From contig NZ_QOVA01000001.1 in assembly GCF_003332275.1 (NCBI RefSeq), positions 62,001 to 126,000 on the forward strand: DNA of 64,000 nucleotides, written 5' to 3'. Positions 61,674 to 64,000 of the stretch are shown in pieces. Position numbers and translations under genes: made by a program. The DNA comes from Edaphovirga cremea. Lineage in GTDB: Bacteria; Pseudomonadota; Gammaproteobacteria; Enterobacterales; Enterobacteriaceae. The stretch's first letter is position 1. Each line of letters begins with the position of its first letter. Under the pieces are notes generated by a model. That model was not told the origin of the DNA, ran no database searches, and saw only the letters and a program-made list of their open reading frames with translations.

Positions 61674-64000
61674 TTAGTGCTTGTTGAGACTCACGGGGGC
61701 GTGACTGTGTTCGATGTCTTCATTCTTCCTACTGAAGCGGCGGCGGACCACCACAAAGAAGACCGGAACGAAGAAGATAGCCAGAACGGTCGCGGTGACC
61801 ATCCCACCCAGAACACCAGTACCTACGGCATTCTGCGCACCTGAACCTGCACCAGAACTGATAACCAGCGGCAATACACCGAGCATAAAGGCCAGAGAGG
61901 TCATCAGAATCGGACGCAGACGCATACGCACGGCCTCCAGCGTGGCTTCAATCAGCCCTTTGCCTTCCTTGTCCATCAAATCCTTGGCGAATTCGACGAT
62001 CAGGATGGCGTTCTTCGCCGAGAGGCCGATGGTTGTCAACAGCCCCACCTGGAAGTACACGTCATTGCTCATACCGCGGAAAGACGCCGCCAGCAATGCG
62101 CCGACAACCCCCAATGGAACGACCAGCATAACCGAGAACGGAATGGACCAACTCTCGTAAAGCGCAGCCAGACACAAGAAGACCACGATCAGTGAAATCG
62201 CATACAGGGCCGGTGCCTGGTTACCTGACAGACGTTCCTGGAAGGACATTCCGGTCCAGTCGAAGCCGATGCCTGTTGGAAGTTTGGCAGCCAAATCTTC
62301 CATCATCTTCATCGCTTCACCACTACTTCTGCCTGGCGCAGCCTGACCAAGGATTTCCATCGATGGCAGACCGTTATAGCGTTCCAGACGCGGTGAGCCA
62401 AACTCCCACTTCGAAGACGAGAAGGCGGAGAACGGCACCATCTGGTTCGAACTGCCACGGATGAACCAGTTGTTGATATCGCTCGGCAACATCCGGTATT
62501 GCGCTTCGGACTGGACATACACTTTCTTCACACGACCGCGGTCGATGAAGTCGTTAACGTAACTCCCGCCGAGTGCAGCACCCAGTGTGGTATTGATATC
62601 AGACAGGGACACACCCAATGCCTGTGCTTTTTCCTGATCAATTTCCAGTTTGAACTGCGGGGTATCTTCCAGACCGTTCGGACGAACCCCCACCAGCAGA
62701 TCGCTATGTTGCGCGATCATGCCAAACAGTTGGTTACGTGCTTCTGTCAGCTTCTGGTGACCCAGGTTACCCTGGTCGATAAGCTGGAAGTCGAAACCTG
62801 TCGCTGTACCCAACTCCACAATGGCTGGCAGGTTAAAGGCAATAACAATGCCGTCTTTAATGCTGGCAAAGTTTTGCGAGGCACGTGCCGCAATGGCTGG
62901 AACCTTGTTCTCTTCACCTTTACGGGCACCCCAGTCTTTGAGACTGACGAACGCAAGACCGGTGTTTTGACCCTGACCGGCAAAACCAAAACCGTTAACT
63001 GTAAATACGGAGTTAACGTTGTCTTTTTCATTCTCCATGTAGTATTTGCTGACCTGGTCGAGCACTTTTTGCGTACGTTCCTGCGTTGCCCCTGCAGGCA
63101 ACTGAACCATGGTCAGGAATACACCCTGGTCTTCCTCCGGAAGGAAGGACGTTGGCAGACGCAGGAACAGGAAAGCCATGCCCACAACGACCAGCAAATA
63201 GATGATCAGATAACGCCCGGTACTGCGGAGTATGTTACCTACGCTGTCGGTGTAGTGCGTCGTACTCTGATCGAATTTCTTGTTAAACCAGCCAAAGAAA
63301 CCTTTCTTGTCATCGTGATGCCCTTTCGGGATCGGTTTGAGCATTGTGGCGCAAAGTGCGGGCGTCAGGATCATCGCAACCAGTACTGACAACACCATCG
63401 CAGAAACGATCGTGATGGAGAACTGGCGATAGATAACACCGGTCGAACCGCCAAAGAATGCCATTGGGATGAATACCGCTGACAGAACCATCGCGATACC
63501 CACCAACGCTCCCTGAATCTGTTCCATCGATTTCTTGGTGGCTTCTTTCGGCGGCAGGCCATCTTCGACCATGACACGCTCGACGTTTTCAACCACCACT
63601 ATCGCATCATCCACCAATAGCCCTATCGCCAACACCATCCCAAACATCGTTAGGGTGTTTATCGAATAGCCAAAGGCAGCAATGACGGCGAATGTACCGA
63701 GCAGAACCACCGGAACGGCAATCGTTGGAATCAACGTTGCCCGGAAGTTTTGCAGGAACAGATACATAACCACGAACACCAGCACGATCGCTTCAAACAA
63801 CGTTTTCACAACTTCGTTGATTGAGATTCTAACGAACGGTGTGGTGTCATACGGATAAACCACTTCCATCCCGCTTGGGAAGAAAGGTTTCAGTTTTTCC
63901 AGCTCGGCTTTAACCGCTGTTGACGTATTCAGGGCGTTTGCACCGGTCGCCAGCTTGATACCCAAACCAGAAGAAGGTTTACCGTTATAACGGGCGATGA
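61674..64000 (-). CDS. acrB: Multidrug efflux RND transporter AcrB (C-terminal 775 residues)
   Basis: Inner-membrane proton/drug antiporter of the AcrAB-TolC tripartite pump. The window holds about 775 of roughly 1048 residues; the N-terminal part and presumably acrA lie beyond the right edge. The frame enters as [20 protein letters not shown]. Proton-relay Asp407/Asp408 lie in [18 protein letters not shown], and Lys940 in [11 protein letters not shown]. The periplasmic docking and pore regions, [12 protein letters not shown] and [17 protein letters not shown], are conserved. It ends ...[20 protein letters not shown]. Confidence 0.97.
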   Translation of the reverse strand, partial: IARYNGKPSSGLGIKLATGANALNTSTAVKAELEKLKPFFPSGMEVVYPYDTTPFVRISINEVVKTLFEAIVLVFVVMYLFLQNFRATLIPTIAVPVVLLGTFAVIAAFGYSINTLTMFGMVLAIGLLVDDAIVVVENVERVMVEDGLPPKEATKKSMEQIQGALVGIAMVLSAVFIPMAFFGGSTGVIYRQFSITIVSAMVLSVLVAMILTPALCATMLKPIPKGHHDDKKGFFGWFNKKFDQSTTHYTDSVGNILRSTGRYLIIYLLVVVGMAFLFLRLPTSFLPEEDQGVFLTMVQLPAGATQERTQKVLDQVSKYYMENEKDNVNSVFTVNGFGFAGQGQNTGLAFVSLKDWGARKGEENKVPAIAARASQNFASIKDGIVIAFNLPAIVELGTATGFDFQLIDQGNLGHQKLTEARNQLFGMIAQHSDLLVGVRPNGLEDTPQFKLEIDQEKAQALGVSLSDINTTLGAALGGSYVNDFIDRGRVKKVYVQSEAQYRMLPSDINNWFIRGSSNQMVPFSAFSSSKWEFGSPRLERYNGLPSMEILGQAAPGRSSGEAMKMMEDLAAKLPTGIGFDWTGMSFQERLSGNQAPALYAISLIVVFLCLAALYESWSIPFSVMLVVPLGVVGALLAASFRGMSNDVYFQVGLLTTIGLSAKNAILIVEFAKDLMDKEGKGLIEATLEAVRMRLRPILMTSLAFMLGVLPLVISSGAGSGAQNAVGTGVLGGMVTATVLAIFFVPVFFVVVRRRFSRKNEDIEHSHAPVSLNKH

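Overview
This window reads as a chromosomal segment of a gammaproteobacterium of the order Enterobacterales. Gene content and order follow the Escherichia coli interval proY-malZ ... acrB almost gene for gene. Several departures suggest a non-E. coli lineage, plausibly Pectobacteriaceae or Yersiniaceae: ggt and a peroxiredoxin gene between malZ and acpH, a cysteine desulfidase-like gene beside decR, rpmE2-rpmJ2 beside hha-tomB, and a YmoA-like Hha. The species cannot be fixed from the sequence alone. No tRNA, rRNA operon, insertion sequence, prophage or CRISPR array was seen.

Layout: 1-71 is the tail of a permease gene (probably proY). Next come malZ (maltodextrin breakdown), ggt, a 2-Cys peroxiredoxin and acpH. 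5.7-11.2 kb is the queA-tgt-yajC-secD-secF block (queuosine tRNA modification and the Sec accessory translocase). 11.3-16.5 kb holds yajI, nrdR, ribD, ribE, nusB, thiL and pgpA (riboflavin, antitermination, thiamine, phospholipid). 16.5-22.5 kb holds yajO, dxs-ispA-xseB (isoprenoid precursors) and thiI. Then come yajL-panE, yajQ and yajR. 26.4-31.2 kb is the complete cyoABCDE cytochrome bo3 operon. ampG, yajG and bolA follow, then the proteostasis block tig, clpP, clpX, lon, hupB, ppiD with two recognisable heat-shock promoters. After that come ybaV, fadM, queC, ybaE, cof, a divergent cysteine desulfidase-like/decR pair, the mdlAB ABC exporter, and glnK-amtB behind a sigma-54 promoter. The last part holds tesB, ybaY, an alkyltransferase-like gene and ffs (4.5S RNA).

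Only 58.5-61.1 kb is clearly accessory. It holds a decayed adenine deaminase remnant, a decayed LysR-type regulator, hha-tomB, a small unrecognised protein and an A+T-rich spacer. rpmJ2 and rpmE2 follow behind a Zur box, and the window closes inside acrB.

I found no strong candidate for a wholly new multi-gene system. The observations most worth checking are the TomB protein with Ser at the position of the redox-sensing Cys18, the orphan 117-residue protein with a perfect 14-bp palindrome upstream, the 17-bp perfect inverted repeat in the thiI leader, three exact-length 17-bp tandem repeats between thiI and yajL, a dispersed 127-bp palindromic element plus a terminator jammed against thiL, and the two adjacent pseudogenes.
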